From the NCBI GenBank assembly GCA_017405675.1, contig JAFRAB010000043.1, forward strand, positions 33,415 to 97,414: a stretch of DNA of 64,000 nucleotides, in the 5' to 3' direction. The notes below the pieces were generated by a model. The model ran no database searches and was not told the DNA's origin. It saw only the letters and a list, made by a program, of their open reading frames with translations. The translations under genes were made by a program, and so were the position numbers. This stretch comes from Erysipelotrichaceae bacterium. Lineage in GTDB: Bacteria > Bacillota_I > Bacilli_A > Erysipelotrichales > Erysipelotrichaceae. Of this stretch, positions 36,180 to 44,958 are shown piece by piece (position 1 is the stretch's first letter; each line of letters begins with the position of its first letter).

Positions 36180-38063
36180 CTATATCTTTGAGATGGCGCC
36201 GAACTTACAAGATGAAATACAAGTTCCGCACTTTACGCACTTGCTGGAGTCAATTGACATTGAAGCCAGTTTATGACCCGGTGCAATGTAATCTGTTCTT
36301 GTAATACAGCTAGCCGGGCAGTTACGTGCACACATACCGCAGCCGATACACTTGTCTGGATCGATATGGTATTCCATTAACTTCTTGCAGACATGTGCAG
36401 GACACTTCTTATCAACGATATGAGCAATATATTCATCTCTGAAATGAGTCAGTGTAGATGTAATTGGGTTGCTGGAAGTCTGACCTAAGGCACACAGTGA
36501 GTTTGCCTTAACAGTCTGGCTTAATTCATCCAGTTCTTCCAGGTCATGCATGGTTCCCTTACCCTCAGTAATGCGGGTCAGGATCTCAAGCATTCTCTTG
36601 GTACCGATACGGCATGGAGTACACTTTCCGCAGGATTCATCACAGATGAATTCCATGTAGAACTTGGCTACGTCAACCATACAGTTGTCTTCGTCCATGA
36701 CGATAGCACCGCCAGAACCCATCATTGAACCCTTGGCTACCAGGTTATCGAAGTCAATTGGTTCATCCAGGTATTCTTCAGTCAGACATCCGCCTGAAGG
36801 ACCGCCGGTCTGAATAGCCTTGAACTTCTTACCGTTAGGAATACCGCCGCCGATATCATAAATGAGTTCTCTTAAGGTTGTTCCCATTGGTACTTCAACC
36901 AGACCTACGTTATTGACCTTACCGCCTAAAGCGAATACCTTTGTTCCCTTTGATCTTTCAGTACCGACAGAAGCAAAGTCTTCAGCACCGTTTCTTAAGA
37001 TATATGGAACGCAGGCCAGTGTTTCAACGTTGTTAACGCATGTCGGCTTGCCCCATAAACCCTTAACTGCTGGGAATGGTGGTCTTGGTCTTGGCATACC
37101 ACGCTTGCCTTCGATGGAATTCAGTAATGCGGTTTCCTCACCGCAGACGAATGCACCGGCACCTAAGCGGATATGACATCTGAAACTGAAATCAGTTCCC
37201 AAGATATTGTCGCCTAACAGACCCATTTCTGTAGCCTGTTTGATAGCGATTCTCAAACGCTTTACAGCGATTGGATATTCAGCACGTACGTAGAAGTAAC
37301 CTTCTGAAGCACCGAAAGCATAACCGGCAATTACCATACCTTCGATAACAGCCAGTGGGTTACCTTCAAGGATACTACGGTCCATGAAGGCACCTGGGTC
37401 ACCTTCGTCACCGTTACATACTACATATTTCTGATCTGCATCAACATTTAATGCAAACTGCCATTTACGTCCTGTTGGGAAGCCACCGCCACCACGGCCA
37501 CGTAAACCTGACTTTGTTACTTCATCAACAACTTCCTGAGGGGTCATGGTCAGGGCTCTCTTGAGTCCTTCATAAGCACCCATACCTAAAGCTTCGTTGA
37601 TGTCTTCAGGATTAATGACGCCGCAGCCATGTAAGGCAATACGTCTCTGCTTCTTATAGAAGTTGATTTCGTCCTGTTTTGAAACCTTGGCCTTTGTTAC
37701 AGGGTCAACATATAACAGACGTTCAACAACAGTATTGTTGATGATGTCTGATTCAACGATTTCTTCAACATCTGTAATTTTAACCAGACGATATAATGTG
37801 TCTTCAGGATAGATCTTGACGAATGGTCCCTGGGAGCAGAAACCGAAACAGCCAACCTGATTTACAGTTGCTCTGTCTTCAATTCCTCTTTCCTTTAACA
37901 CTTCTTCAAATCTTGCCTTGATTTCATCTGAATGGCTGGATAAGCATCCCGTACCGCCGCATAATACGATGTGACGTCTTCCATCCGTACCGTTAATCTT
38001 GGTTTCAAGATTAGCAGTACACACAGCTTTCTTGGCATTTAATTCTTCTACTGTTCTGATCAT
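36180..38063 (-). CDS. hydB: HydB: NADH-binding, FMN-containing hydrogenase subunit
   Basis: 627 residues. A thioredoxin-like [2Fe-2S] domain comes first (Cys35, 40, 72, 76), then the NuoF-like module: GRGGGGFPTGRKW and GDEGDPGAFMDR for FMN and NADH, and the SCGKCTPCRIG cluster site. The C-terminus adds two [4Fe-4S] motifs, CIGCGMCARNCP and CVKCGTCISSC. It is the site of NAD reduction or oxidation and, in bifurcating enzymes, of flavin-linked branching. Its start overlaps hydC by four bases; hydA follows after 12 bases. Confidence 0.95.
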   Translation of the reverse strand: MIRTVEELNAKKAVCTANLETKINGTDGRRHIVLCGGTGCLSSHSDEIKARFEEVLKERGIEDRATVNQVGCFGFCSQGPFVKIYPEDTLYRLVKITDVEEIVESDIINNTVVERLLYVDPVTKAKVSKQDEINFYKKQRRIALHGCGVINPEDINEALGMGAYEGLKRALTMTPQEVVDEVTKSGLRGRGGGGFPTGRKWQFALNVDADQKYVVCNGDEGDPGAFMDRSILEGNPLAVIEGMVIAGYAFGASEGYFYVRAEYPIAVKRLRIAIKQATEMGLLGDNILGTDFSFRCHIRLGAGAFVCGEETALLNSIEGKRGMPRPRPPFPAVKGLWGKPTCVNNVETLACVPYILRNGAEDFASVGTERSKGTKVFALGGKVNNVGLVEVPMGTTLRELIYDIGGGIPNGKKFKAIQTGGPSGGCLTEEYLDEPIDFDNLVAKGSMMGSGGAIVMDEDNCMVDVAKFYMEFICDESCGKCTPCRIGTKRMLEILTRITEGKGTMHDLEELDELSQTVKANSLCALGQTSSNPITSTLTHFRDEYIAHIVDKKCPAHVCKKLMEYHIDPDKCIGCGMCARNCPASCITRTDYIAPGHKLASMSIDSSKCVKCGTCISSCKFGAISKI

Positions 38064-38551
38064 GCCGCTGCACCTTCCTTTGCGCGGTAATCATCAACGA
38101 TTGCCTTTACCTTGTCAACTGACATCTTTGGATAAACCTGACCGCTGATACTTACAGCCGGAGCAATACCGCAGGCACCGATGCAACGTAAGGCATCAAG
38201 TGTAAATAAACCATCTGCAGTAGTTTCACCAGGCTGAATGCCCAGAACTTCTGAGAATTTGTCGATGATCTGCTGGGCTCCCTTTACATAGCAGGCTGTA
38301 CCTAAGCAGCAGCCAACAATGTACTTTCCCTTTGGAGTAAGGGAGAAGAATGAATAAAAGGTTACTACACCATAGATTTCAGCAACTGAGATACCGGTTC
38401 TAGCAGAAACCAGTTCCTGTACCTCCAGAGGAATATAGCCATATTCGTTCTGGATATCACTTAAAATCATCATTAACGGAGTCTTTTCATCCGTATAACG
38501 ATCGCAGATTTCAAGGATTTTAGCAGTTGCACTTGCACTAAGTTTTGCCAT
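38060..38551 (-). CDS. hydC: HydC: NuoE-like [2Fe-2S] subunit
   Basis: 163 residues, the usual NuoE/HydC size. Helical N-terminus, then the thioredoxin-like domain with cysteines in GCCLGTACYVKG and CIGACGIAP that bind one [2Fe-2S] cluster. It relays electrons within the HydABC complex. First gene of the operon; the stretch upstream (38552-38640) contains TATAAT on the minus strand near 38598. Confidence 0.94.
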   Translation of the reverse strand: MAKLSASATAKILEICDRYTDEKTPLMMILSDIQNEYGYIPLEVQELVSARTGISVAEIYGVVTFYSFFSLTPKGKYIVGCCLGTACYVKGAQQIIDKFSEVLGIQPGETTADGLFTLDALRCIGACGIAPAVSISGQVYPKMSVDKVKAIVDDYRAKEGAAA

Positions 38552-38640
38552 ATTATTTTCCTTTCCATTAAAAATAGCATACTATCACGTATATATTATA
38601 GAAAAAAGTCATATTAAAGAAAAGCACTTTCGCTAAAGTA

Positions 38641-38716
38641 TAATTGCTTCAGCTTCGAGTGCTTTAACTTCATCATTTGAATGTGTTGAAATAACAAAAG
38701 GTTTGTTTATTCTGTA
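38641..38716 (-). pseudogene. Decayed C-terminal fragment of an ABC transporter ATPase
   Basis: Read on the minus strand this stretch gives RINKPFVISTHSNDEVKALE, matching the C-terminal end of the intact ATPase at 41280-41825 (QNKPVVISTHSTDEVKALDA). At DNA level 38648-38707 and 41301-41360 match at all but about six of 60 positions. Only the H-loop end survives; Walker A, signature and Walker B are gone. It lies between the XRE gene and the hydC promoter region. Confidence 0.85.
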
Positions 38717-38728
38717 TTTCTTAACAGA

Positions 38729-40018
38729 CTATCCGTTCTGTTTCCAGGTATAACGAGCAAATACAACAGGGCCAATCCTAACGCACTTTACTGCATCCCT
38801 CATAGGGACCTTGTTAAGGCTGTCATCATATGTAAATGGCCGTGTACTTTTTGAATAAATGATATTACTATGACTTGATTCTACAATTATAGGATATTGA
38901 AAAGCCTCTGTTGGATGATGCCATAACACATAAACCATTCTTGTTGCACCATCAACTGTACAACAAAAATAACACATACACCGTGTAATAAATATACAGA
39001 TTATTTTCTTATACACATTGCTTTTTTCCTTAAAAAAATACAGAACTGTATGTGCTATCCGGGCAATAAACATTACTGTAATTAAATGTGTTTCACAGAA
39101 AAACATTGGAATCAAATACACAAATACATTATCAGGATTATTTTTAGCCACAAATGATATTGTGAAAATCAGTATGATTGAGATTGTCAGGGCGTACGTT
39201 ATCACTCTTATAAACTTGTTTTTGTTCGATGATAAAAAATAAAAGCATAAAATTATCCACCGAAAATAAGTCATCATGATCAGAATTAACCCTATTTTCA
39301 GATCATATCTTCCTATTACATTTAGGCCCAGAAGTGGTCCGTTTATAAGTATAGTTTCCACACTGAATTCGTAGTCTTTTTTTATAGCAATATCTCCGGT
39401 ATAAAAACATATGAAATAGTTTAGTGCTCCCAGCAAACAATATATTATTACAATTTTCAGATAGCTTCTATTATGTCTGTTTTTTATGATCAGAAAAGTA
39501 AAACCAAGCATATATACAAGAGTTATACATATGATTGTAATTCTATTAATTACATTTATTCCAAAATACAGAAAAGATAAAAGAGACGTTACCCGGTGAA
39601 CTACCACCAAAACCAGCCAATTGTTTTCATCATTATCTCTTTCCGGATTTAATAATGAAGCATTCTTTATGCTTTCATTAATTGTGTTCATTTTGCTATC
39701 CATCTTTTTTACTGTTTCCGCTGTACTGAAAATCCTGTCATTCATGCCTTTAATACTAGTGTTTACAGTTTCCATCCTCCTGGATAGTTCTTTTTCAATA
39801 TTACGCTCCCCTTCAAATACTTCCTCTAATGAAATATTAAACTGATTACAGATTTGCACAACATCATCCATGGAAGGTAAAGAAGCCCCATTTTCCCAAC
39901 GACTGATTGTTCTGTCAGAAACACCTAAAAGATCAGCCATATCATATTGACTCAAGTTTTTACTTCTCCTTATTTCTTTAATTAGCTGACTTACCCTTTC
40001 CCTGTTAACTCTTTCCAT
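38729..40018 (-). CDS. Membrane-tethered XRE-family regulator
   Basis: 429 residues. An N-terminal HTH_3 domain (about 8-62: IKEIRRSKNLSQYDMADLLGVSDRTISRWENG) is followed by a coiled-coil-like linker (70-125) and about six to eight hydrophobic helices. A DNA-binding domain joined to a polytopic membrane domain suggests a one-component membrane sensor. The DNA is clearly more AT-rich than the flanking hyd and ABC genes. A perfect 12-base palindrome lies about 75 bases upstream. Ligand unknown. Confidence 0.75.
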   Translation of the reverse strand: MERVNRERVSQLIKEIRRSKNLSQYDMADLLGVSDRTISRWENGASLPSMDDVVQICNQFNISLEEVFEGERNIEKELSRRMETVNTSIKGMNDRIFSTAETVKKMDSKMNTINESIKNASLLNPERDNDENNWLVLVVVHRVTSLLSFLYFGINVINRITIICITLVYMLGFTFLIIKNRHNRSYLKIVIIYCLLGALNYFICFYTGDIAIKKDYEFSVETILINGPLLGLNVIGRYDLKIGLILIMMTYFRWIILCFYFLSSNKNKFIRVITYALTISIILIFTISFVAKNNPDNVFVYLIPMFFCETHLITVMFIARIAHTVLYFFKEKSNVYKKIICIFITRCMCYFCCTVDGATRMVYVLWHHPTEAFQYPIIVESSHSNIIYSKSTRPFTYDDSLNKVPMRDAVKCVRIGPVVFARYTWKQNG

Positions 40019-40092
40019 GAAATGTTCAATTATCTTTCTTTATAATTCTAATTATATGCGTTTTTGTGCTATTATGTTTTCCATTTATTTAC

Positions 40093-40104
40093 AATGTTAA
40101 CATT
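40093..40104. promoter_or_regulatory. Perfect palindrome upstream of the XRE gene
   Basis: AATGTTAACATT is a 12-base perfect palindrome in the 94-base gap between the amidase and XRE genes. XRE regulators commonly bind such sites, so autoregulation is possible; in AT-rich DNA a chance palindrome is also possible. Confidence 0.35.
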
Positions 40105-40112
40105 ATGCTTCT

Positions 40113-41144
40113 TTAATATAAGATTATACCATATCTACAAATACCATCGTTGTAAGTCTCCCACTGATTGACATTATTAGATGCCCATGTATTATAGTTC
40201 CCTTCATACCAAGTTGAGTGTTGGGCAACTCTATAATCCGTATATCCTAGGGTTGAAGAATAAGACGAATCCTTACCTGTTACAAAACCAACATGATCCC
40301 AGTCACCATCATTCGTATAATCAAGAGCTATAAAACTTCCCGTTCTGATACATATATTAAATGCATAGTGTGATGAAGTATTTAAGTACATGCCATAGTA
40401 TTTACTAAAATTATCGGCCAATCTCCATGATTTTGAAGAATCATGATTTGCATTATTTAAGTGCCACCATCCGGTATTCTCACCACCTGTATAGTATTGT
40501 AATACACCTCCTGCCTCTAATATTTGTGAGCAGAAATTTGCACAATCTCCATTATGATAATTATAATAATTTGGATTGTGTGAAATCGCCCATGTTGTAG
40601 CATAGGTAATTCCATTTGAAATATTAAAATCTCTATTACCTAAATTATTATTTTCATGATAATTATTATGTGGCAAACATAAATCTATACTAGAAATATC
40701 AATATCCTGAGAAACAAGTAAATTCTCAATTTCTGTATTTTTTTCTTCATTTTCAATAATATCTGTAAAATTCAACAGTTCCTTTCTAAATAACATTTCC
40801 TCTGGTCTTGATTCATATAATTCATTTTCTTCTATGTATAAACTATACATTTCCAGAAAATCAAAGAAACTATCCACATCAATAATCTTCATACCTATTT
40901 TTGATTCTATTTCAAATAATATACTGCTATTAATTGTTATAAAGTTTTTTATAGCATCTTGAGTGTTTTCAAACTCTGGATATAAATTTATCTCAATAGA
41001 ATTCCAAAGAGATGACCTTTTTTTAACCAAACCATATTGTTCAACTCCATATAAATCATTCTCTATGGAAGGTTCGGCCATCACCTTATAATCTAAACAC
41101 ATAATACACAAAACACTTAATAATATTATTATAATTCTTTTCAT
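40113..41144 (-). CDS. Secreted amidase_6-type protein
   Basis: 343 residues from the ATG at 41142-41144, preceded by AAAGGAG; a frame to 41207 is rejected. A cleavable signal peptide (MKRIIIILLSVLCIMC..., Ala-containing end) is followed by an acidic region of unknown fold (25-190) and a C-terminal NlpC/P60-like 'putative amidase' domain: NGDCANFCSQILEAGG (catalytic-type Cys), DWDHVGFVTG (His) and RVAQHSTW. Probably acts on cell-wall peptide or another extracellular amide. AT-rich like the XRE gene after it; they likely arrived together. Confidence 0.82.
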   Translation of the reverse strand: MKRIIIILLSVLCIMCLDYKVMAEPSIENDLYGVEQYGLVKKRSSLWNSIEINLYPEFENTQDAIKNFITINSSILFEIESKIGMKIIDVDSFFDFLEMYSLYIEENELYESRPEEMLFRKELLNFTDIIENEEKNTEIENLLVSQDIDISSIDLCLPHNNYHENNNLGNRDFNISNGITYATTWAISHNPNYYNYHNGDCANFCSQILEAGGVLQYYTGGENTGWWHLNNANHDSSKSWRLADNFSKYYGMYLNTSSHYAFNICIRTGSFIALDYTNDGDWDHVGFVTGKDSSYSSTLGYTDYRVAQHSTWYEGNYNTWASNNVNQWETYNDGICRYGIILY

Positions 41145-41175
41145 AAAATCTCCTTTCTCGCAAATGCTTTTTGCT

Positions 41176-41204
41176 ATTTTATATTCATATGATAAACTCA
41201 ACAA
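41176..41204 (-). promoter_or_regulatory. Promoter of the amidase gene
   Basis: Minus strand: TTGTTG (41199-41204) and TAAAAT (41176-41181) with 17 bases between. It starts just past the terminator of the ABC operon. Confidence 0.5.
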
Positions 41205-41209
41205 CATAA

Positions 41210-41266
41210 AAAAAAGCAGACATGATTTTACAATTGTCAGACAATTGTGTCTTAACTGCTTTTTTT
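41210..41266 (-). terminator. Terminator of the ABC operon
   Basis: Outer arms AAAAAAGCAG and CTGCTTTTTT, inner arms CAATTGTC and GACAATTG, with a T run on the minus strand. It ends the ATPase gene and isolates it from the accessory cassette. Confidence 0.75.
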
Positions 41267-41279
41267 GATTAGTATATTG

Positions 41280-41825
41280 TTAATTTTCAATCTCTATAAC
41301 TTCAGCATCAAGTGCTTTAACTTCATCAGTTGAATGTGTTGAAATAACAACTGGCTTGTTCTGTCGGATGATTATGGAAGCTGCTTTTTTAATCAAAGCC
41401 TCATCCATTCCCTTAAAAGGTTCATCCATAAGCAACATGTCACTTTCATATAACAGACAGCGTATCATGGCAACTCTGCGGGCCATTCCCCCGGATAATT
41501 CTGCAGTTTTCAGACTGCCATCTATACCCAGTTCCTCCAGCAGTTCATCTGCTTCCTTTTCCTTATCGGTTACCAGCAGAATGTTATCCCTGACATTAAG
41601 CCATGGCAGCAGACGATCCTCCTGAAACATGAATGAAACTTTTCTGTTTCCGATGTCAATCGTTCCGGCATCTGGTGTCAGCAGTCCGGCCATCAGTTTC
41701 AGCAGAGTGGTCTTCCCTATTCCGCTGGCTCCCATCAGACATGTTATGCCGTCAGACAGTTCGAGAGAATAGTCCTCAAATATCGGTTTATTCTCATAAC
41801 TGAACCACAGATTACTTATTTTCAT
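41280..41825 (-). CDS. ABC transporter ATPase (SsuB/TauB-like), short
   Basis: 181 residues from the ATG at 41823-41825, which overlaps the permease by 14 bases and has AGAGGTG upstream. Walker A GASGIGKTTLL, Q-loop FMFQEDRLLPWL, signature LSGGMARRVAM, Walker B MLLMDEPF and H-loop STHSTDE are all intact. Relatives have 240-260 residues; the C-terminal extension is missing here. It powers import with the permease and binding protein upstream. A decayed copy of its last part lies 2.65 kb away. Confidence 0.88.
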   Translation of the reverse strand: MKISNLWFSYENKPIFEDYSLELSDGITCLMGASGIGKTTLLKLMAGLLTPDAGTIDIGNRKVSFMFQEDRLLPWLNVRDNILLVTDKEKEADELLEELGIDGSLKTAELSGGMARRVAMIRCLLYESDMLLMDEPFKGMDEALIKKAASIIIRQNKPVVISTHSTDEVKALDAEVIEIEN

Positions 41826-42570
41826 TTCCGGCACCTCTGAAAAGCCGTTTCTTAATAAGCTTTTCAATGCACATGCTCAATATGACTACCACTGCCGTCC
41901 AGGCAAACAGCTCCGGGGTTTCCAGGTAGACTTTTGAATAATACAGATTTGAACCGATAGCCTTTGAAGGCTGACATAATACTTCAGCGGCAATACCGCT
42001 TTTCCAGGCCAGTCCCATAGCGGACAGACATCCGGAAAGAAAACCCGGGAAAGCTGAAGGAACATAGATATATCTGAATTTCTTCCATCCAGAAAGATTA
42101 TATGCCTTTGCCATTTCCAGCAGATCTCTGTCAGTTGCCTGATACTGAGCAACAATGTTTTCCCATACAACCGGTATTACCATCAGCATGGACATTAAAA
42201 CCGGAACATTATTCTTCCCCATCCACAGCAGAGCCAGAATGATGAAACTGGCAACCGGAGTCGACCTGACAATTCTGATCACAGGTGACATTAAGGAATC
42301 AGCCAGTTCATTACTGCAGGTCAGCACTGCCAGGATCACGGCAGAAATAACGCCGATACAGTATCCTGACAGAACACGCAGTATTGTAGTCAGAGTATTG
42401 ATCCAGAAAGATCCGGTAACGATCAGTTTCCCCAGTACCTTTATAACGGCAAAAGGGCTGGGAAGGATCAGTTCCTTTCCAACCTTAAGGGCTGCCAGCG
42501 TCCACAACAGAAGCCAGAAAGCCCGTGATATTAAATTTTTAAGTAATTTATTCTCCTGGATAGAAGTCAT
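41812..42570 (-). CDS. ABC transporter permease (SsuC-like)
   Basis: 252 residues from the ATG at 42568-42570, inside the end of the binding-protein gene. Five to six hydrophobic helices with the coupling loop AKAYNLSGWKKFRYIYVPSAFPGFLSG (the EAA motif), typical of nitrate/sulfonate/taurine-type importers. A longer open frame to 42666 reaches back into the neighbour and is unlikely. Substrate unknown. Confidence 0.85.
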   Translation of the reverse strand: MTSIQENKLLKNLISRAFWLLLWTLAALKVGKELILPSPFAVIKVLGKLIVTGSFWINTLTTILRVLSGYCIGVISAVILAVLTCSNELADSLMSPVIRIVRSTPVASFIILALLWMGKNNVPVLMSMLMVIPVVWENIVAQYQATDRDLLEMAKAYNLSGWKKFRYIYVPSAFPGFLSGCLSAMGLAWKSGIAAEVLCQPSKAIGSNLYYSKVYLETPELFAWTAVVVILSMCIEKLIKKRLFRGAGNENK

Positions 42571-43525
42571 CACCAGGTAACTTGCCTCCGATTGACTTTG
42601 GATCAGCATCAAAGAGAACCTTGAAATAGCCTTCGATAGCTGGTCTGATATCCTTGCCTGACACAAAAATCAGATTGGCATCAGGAATTGCCTTGGCAGC
42701 GATTGCTGCAGAAGGTACGATTTCATATTTCTCGCATAATGCTCCGGCTTCCTGAGGATTATCCTTAACATAGTTAATGGATTCCTCATATTCCTTTAAA
42801 AACTGTTCAACAGCCTTTTTGTTGTTTTCATAGAATTCTTTTCTGACCACAACACATCCCATTGTCAGGGTGCTTCCGTTGTTCAGCTTATCCCATTCCT
42901 CAGACAGGCTTAATGCAGCACGCATGTCTTTATTCTTAATAAGAACAGTTGTAGCAGCCGGAATTGGCAGCATGCATACTTCAATGGATCCGCTGGCAGC
43001 CTGAGTTGTGACTGTAGCACTGTCTCTGAATTCAATGTGATAGTCTTCATTTTCCTTCAACCCATTCTGTTCCAGAATGTACTTGAGAACATATTCAGGG
43101 TTTGATCCCTGTCCTACAGCATAAATGATCTTGTCCTTCAGATCGGCAACACTGTTGATGCTGTTGCCTTTTTCCAGGATATACAGAACACCAGCTGTGT
43201 TCAAAGCAATGATCTTAACATCGCCGTTTGTCTTGTTATAAAGAGCGCTGGCAGCATTCGTAGGAATGGCAGCAATATCCAGTGCTCCGGAAGCGATCCG
43301 GGAAACCATGGCATTAGCTTCTGCTTCTGTTGTCACCTCATAATTATTCATTGATTCACCATTGTTGTTTTTCTCAAGCAGATAGCTGGCACCGATACCG
43401 GTAGGTCCCTTTAACACACCGAACTTGACATCATATCTGACTGCCGGTTCTTCTTTAGGTGCGCATCCGGACAGCATGGTCACGGCCAGCAGTAATGCTG
43501 TTAAGGCTGTAAATAATCTTTTCAT
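42548..43525 (-). CDS. ABC substrate-binding lipoprotein (NMT1/SsuA-like)
   Basis: 325 residues. Signal peptide with lipobox MLSGC (Cys21), then a two-lobed periplasmic-binding fold: KFGVLKGPTGIGASYLLEKN, AIPTNAASALYNK and YAVGQGSNPEYVLKYIL are characteristic of NMT1/THI5- and SsuA-type binding proteins. Candidate ligands include sulfonates, aromatic or pyrimidine compounds; the sequence does not decide. It lies 16 bases after the Crp-family regulator gene. Confidence 0.87.
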   Translation of the reverse strand: MKRLFTALTALLLAVTMLSGCAPKEEPAVRYDVKFGVLKGPTGIGASYLLEKNNNGESMNNYEVTTEAEANAMVSRIASGALDIAAIPTNAASALYNKTNGDVKIIALNTAGVLYILEKGNSINSVADLKDKIIYAVGQGSNPEYVLKYILEQNGLKENEDYHIEFRDSATVTTQAASGSIEVCMLPIPAATTVLIKNKDMRAALSLSEEWDKLNNGSTLTMGCVVVRKEFYENNKKAVEQFLKEYEESINYVKDNPQEAGALCEKYEIVPSAAIAAKAIPDANLIFVSGKDIRPAIEGYFKVLFDADPKSIGGKLPGDDFYPGE

Positions 43526-43541
43526 AAAAACCCCTTCTTTT

Positions 43542-44228
43542 CTAACTGTTCTTTAAAGCTTCGTAATTAACTAACGTGATGTTTCTTCCTGATCTTTTGA
43601 TAATGTTTCTGTTTTCAAGATCATCCAGAGCTCTGTAAAGTGAACTTCTTCCCATGTTCAGGTTTTTGGCCAGCTGTGAATAGGACACTTCTATTCTGAA
43701 TTCTTCACCGAAGCGGCTGGCTGCATTCATCAGATAACCCATCAGGGAACTCTCGGACGAAGTGTTTGCCAGTAGCGCAATCTTGCGGTTCAGGAAACGG
43801 ATCCTGCTGCCCAGAAAGCGAACATAGTTCATGGCGAAATCCGGGTGATTTCTGATGCATTCCTCAACCAGTGATTCTTTGAAGAATACTATCTTCATGT
43901 CCCTGGCAGCACTTATCTCTGTTACATACCTTGTTTCTTCATTAAACAGAGCTGCAACGCCAAAGAAACTGCCTTCCTCAATCTTTCTCATAGGGAAATT
44001 ATCACCATCTCCCGTTTCCATGGAAATTGATGCACTTCCCTTAAGAATATAAGCCAGAGATCGGCTGTACTGTTCCGGTCTGAATACTGTTTCCCCTTTC
44101 AGATAACTCTGGCAGACAACTCTGTCATCCTGTAGAACTGAAAGAACAGTTTCCGCATTCATACCTTCAAACATGAATGTTGAACAGATATCTGATAATT
44201 GGCTTCTTGTCACATCAGTTAGTTTCAT
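43542..44228 (-). CDS. Crp/Fnr-family regulator of the ABC importer
   Basis: 228 residues. An N-terminal cyclic-nucleotide-binding-like beta roll (about 20-120: YLKGETVFRPEQYSRSLAYILKGSA) is followed by a helix and an HTH_Crp domain (about 150-225: YSQLAKNLNMGRSSLYRALDDLE). No FNR-type cysteine cluster is seen. First gene of the operon with the importer, divergent from yfcE. A perfect inverted repeat 11 bases before its ATG is a good candidate for its own operator. Confidence 0.85.
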   Translation of the reverse strand: MKLTDVTRSQLSDICSTFMFEGMNAETVLSVLQDDRVVCQSYLKGETVFRPEQYSRSLAYILKGSASISMETGDGDNFPMRKIEEGSFFGVAALFNEETRYVTEISAARDMKIVFFKESLVEECIRNHPDFAMNYVRFLGSRIRFLNRKIALLANTSSESSLMGYLMNAASRFGEEFRIEVSYSQLAKNLNMGRSSLYRALDDLENRNIIKRSGRNITLVNYEALKNS

Positions 44229-44239
44229 ATCGCTCCATT

Positions 44240-44255
44240 TGTCCCATTTGGGACA
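44240..44255. promoter_or_regulatory. Crp-family operator candidate
   Basis: TGTCCCA-TT-TGGGACA is a perfect inverted repeat with 7-base arms. It lies directly in front of the Crp-type regulator gene, so binding would block or tune its transcription or translation start. About 70 bases away the yfcE promoter runs the other way. Confidence 0.65.
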
Positions 44256-44314
44256 GTTACAACAACATTATTGCCACATAAAGATTATTTGTCAATGTTA
44301 ATGACTTCACTTGT

Positions 44315-44343
44315 TTGACTTTGTGCAAATATTTGGATATTAT
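44315..44343 (+). promoter_or_regulatory. yfcE promoter
   Basis: TTGACT (44315-44320), 17-base spacer, TATTAT (44338-44343). The start codon is 19 bases on. Confidence 0.75.
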
Positions 44344-44362
44344 GCAATCGAGGTATAAAAAC

Positions 44363-44911
44363 ATGAAATTAATGATAGCTTCTGACATTCACGGTTCATC
44401 ATATTACTGTGATCTGATGATCAAGAGATTTAAGGAATCCAATGCTGATAAACTGCTCCTTTTAGGTGACCTTCTTTATCATGGCCCTAGAAATCCACTG
44501 CCAAAGGAATATGCACCTAAACAGGTATTTGCTACACTAAACCGGGAAAAATACAACATCATGGCCGTTCAGGGAAACTGTGATGCTGACATTGATCAGA
44601 TGGTTCTGGAATTCCCTATAATGGCAGATTACATCATGCTGGAAATTAACGGATTGACTATTTATGCAACTCACGGTCATAAACACAGCGAAAAGGATCC
44701 GCTGCCTCTGCATAACCATGAAATCATGATCAACGGACATTTCCATGTTCCAGCCTGCAGCGAACATGAAGACTGGATCTACATGAATCCAGGATCTGTT
44801 TCACTGCCAAAAGACGGCTCTCATAACAGCTACATGCTGCTTGAAGATAAGACTTTCACCTGGTATGATATTGAAACCAATGAGGTCTTTGCTGAAGTAA
44901 CTGTAAAGTAA
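44363..44911 (+). CDS. yfcE: YfcE-type metallophosphodiesterase
   Basis: 182 residues from the ATG at 44363 (GAGGT upstream), close to the 184 of E. coli YfcE. Calcineurin-like metal sites: MIASDIHGS (Asp, His), LLGDLLYHGPRN (Asp), VQGNCDAD (Asn), THGHK and GHFHVP (His). It hydrolyses phosphodiesters with Mn2+; the natural substrate is unknown. Single gene with its own promoter and a perfect terminator. Confidence 0.92.
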   Translation: MKLMIASDIHGSSYYCDLMIKRFKESNADKLLLLGDLLYHGPRNPLPKEYAPKQVFATLNREKYNIMAVQGNCDADIDQMVLEFPIMADYIMLEINGLTIYATHGHKHSEKDPLPLHNHEIMINGHFHVPACSEHEDWIYMNPGSVSLPKDGSHNSYMLLEDKTFTWYDIETNEVFAEVTVK

Positions 44912-44915
44912 GATA

Positions 44916-44941
44916 ACTTCCTGCTCTCAGGAAGTTTTTTT
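44916..44941 (+). terminator. Terminator of yfcE
   Basis: ACTTCCTG-CTCT-CAGGAAGT followed by seven T's. Confidence 0.92.
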
Positions 44942-44945
44942 GTAC

Positions 44946-44951
44946 TATAAT
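44946..44951 (+). promoter_or_regulatory. -10 box seven bases before the CDF gene
   Basis: A perfect TATAAT ends seven bases before the ATG at 44959, so the message would start at or near the start codon. The AGGTG between them is too close to the ATG to be a normal ribosome binding site. No good -35 is seen; the upstream DNA is the yfcE terminator. Confidence 0.45.
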
Positions 44952-44958
44952 AGGTGTT

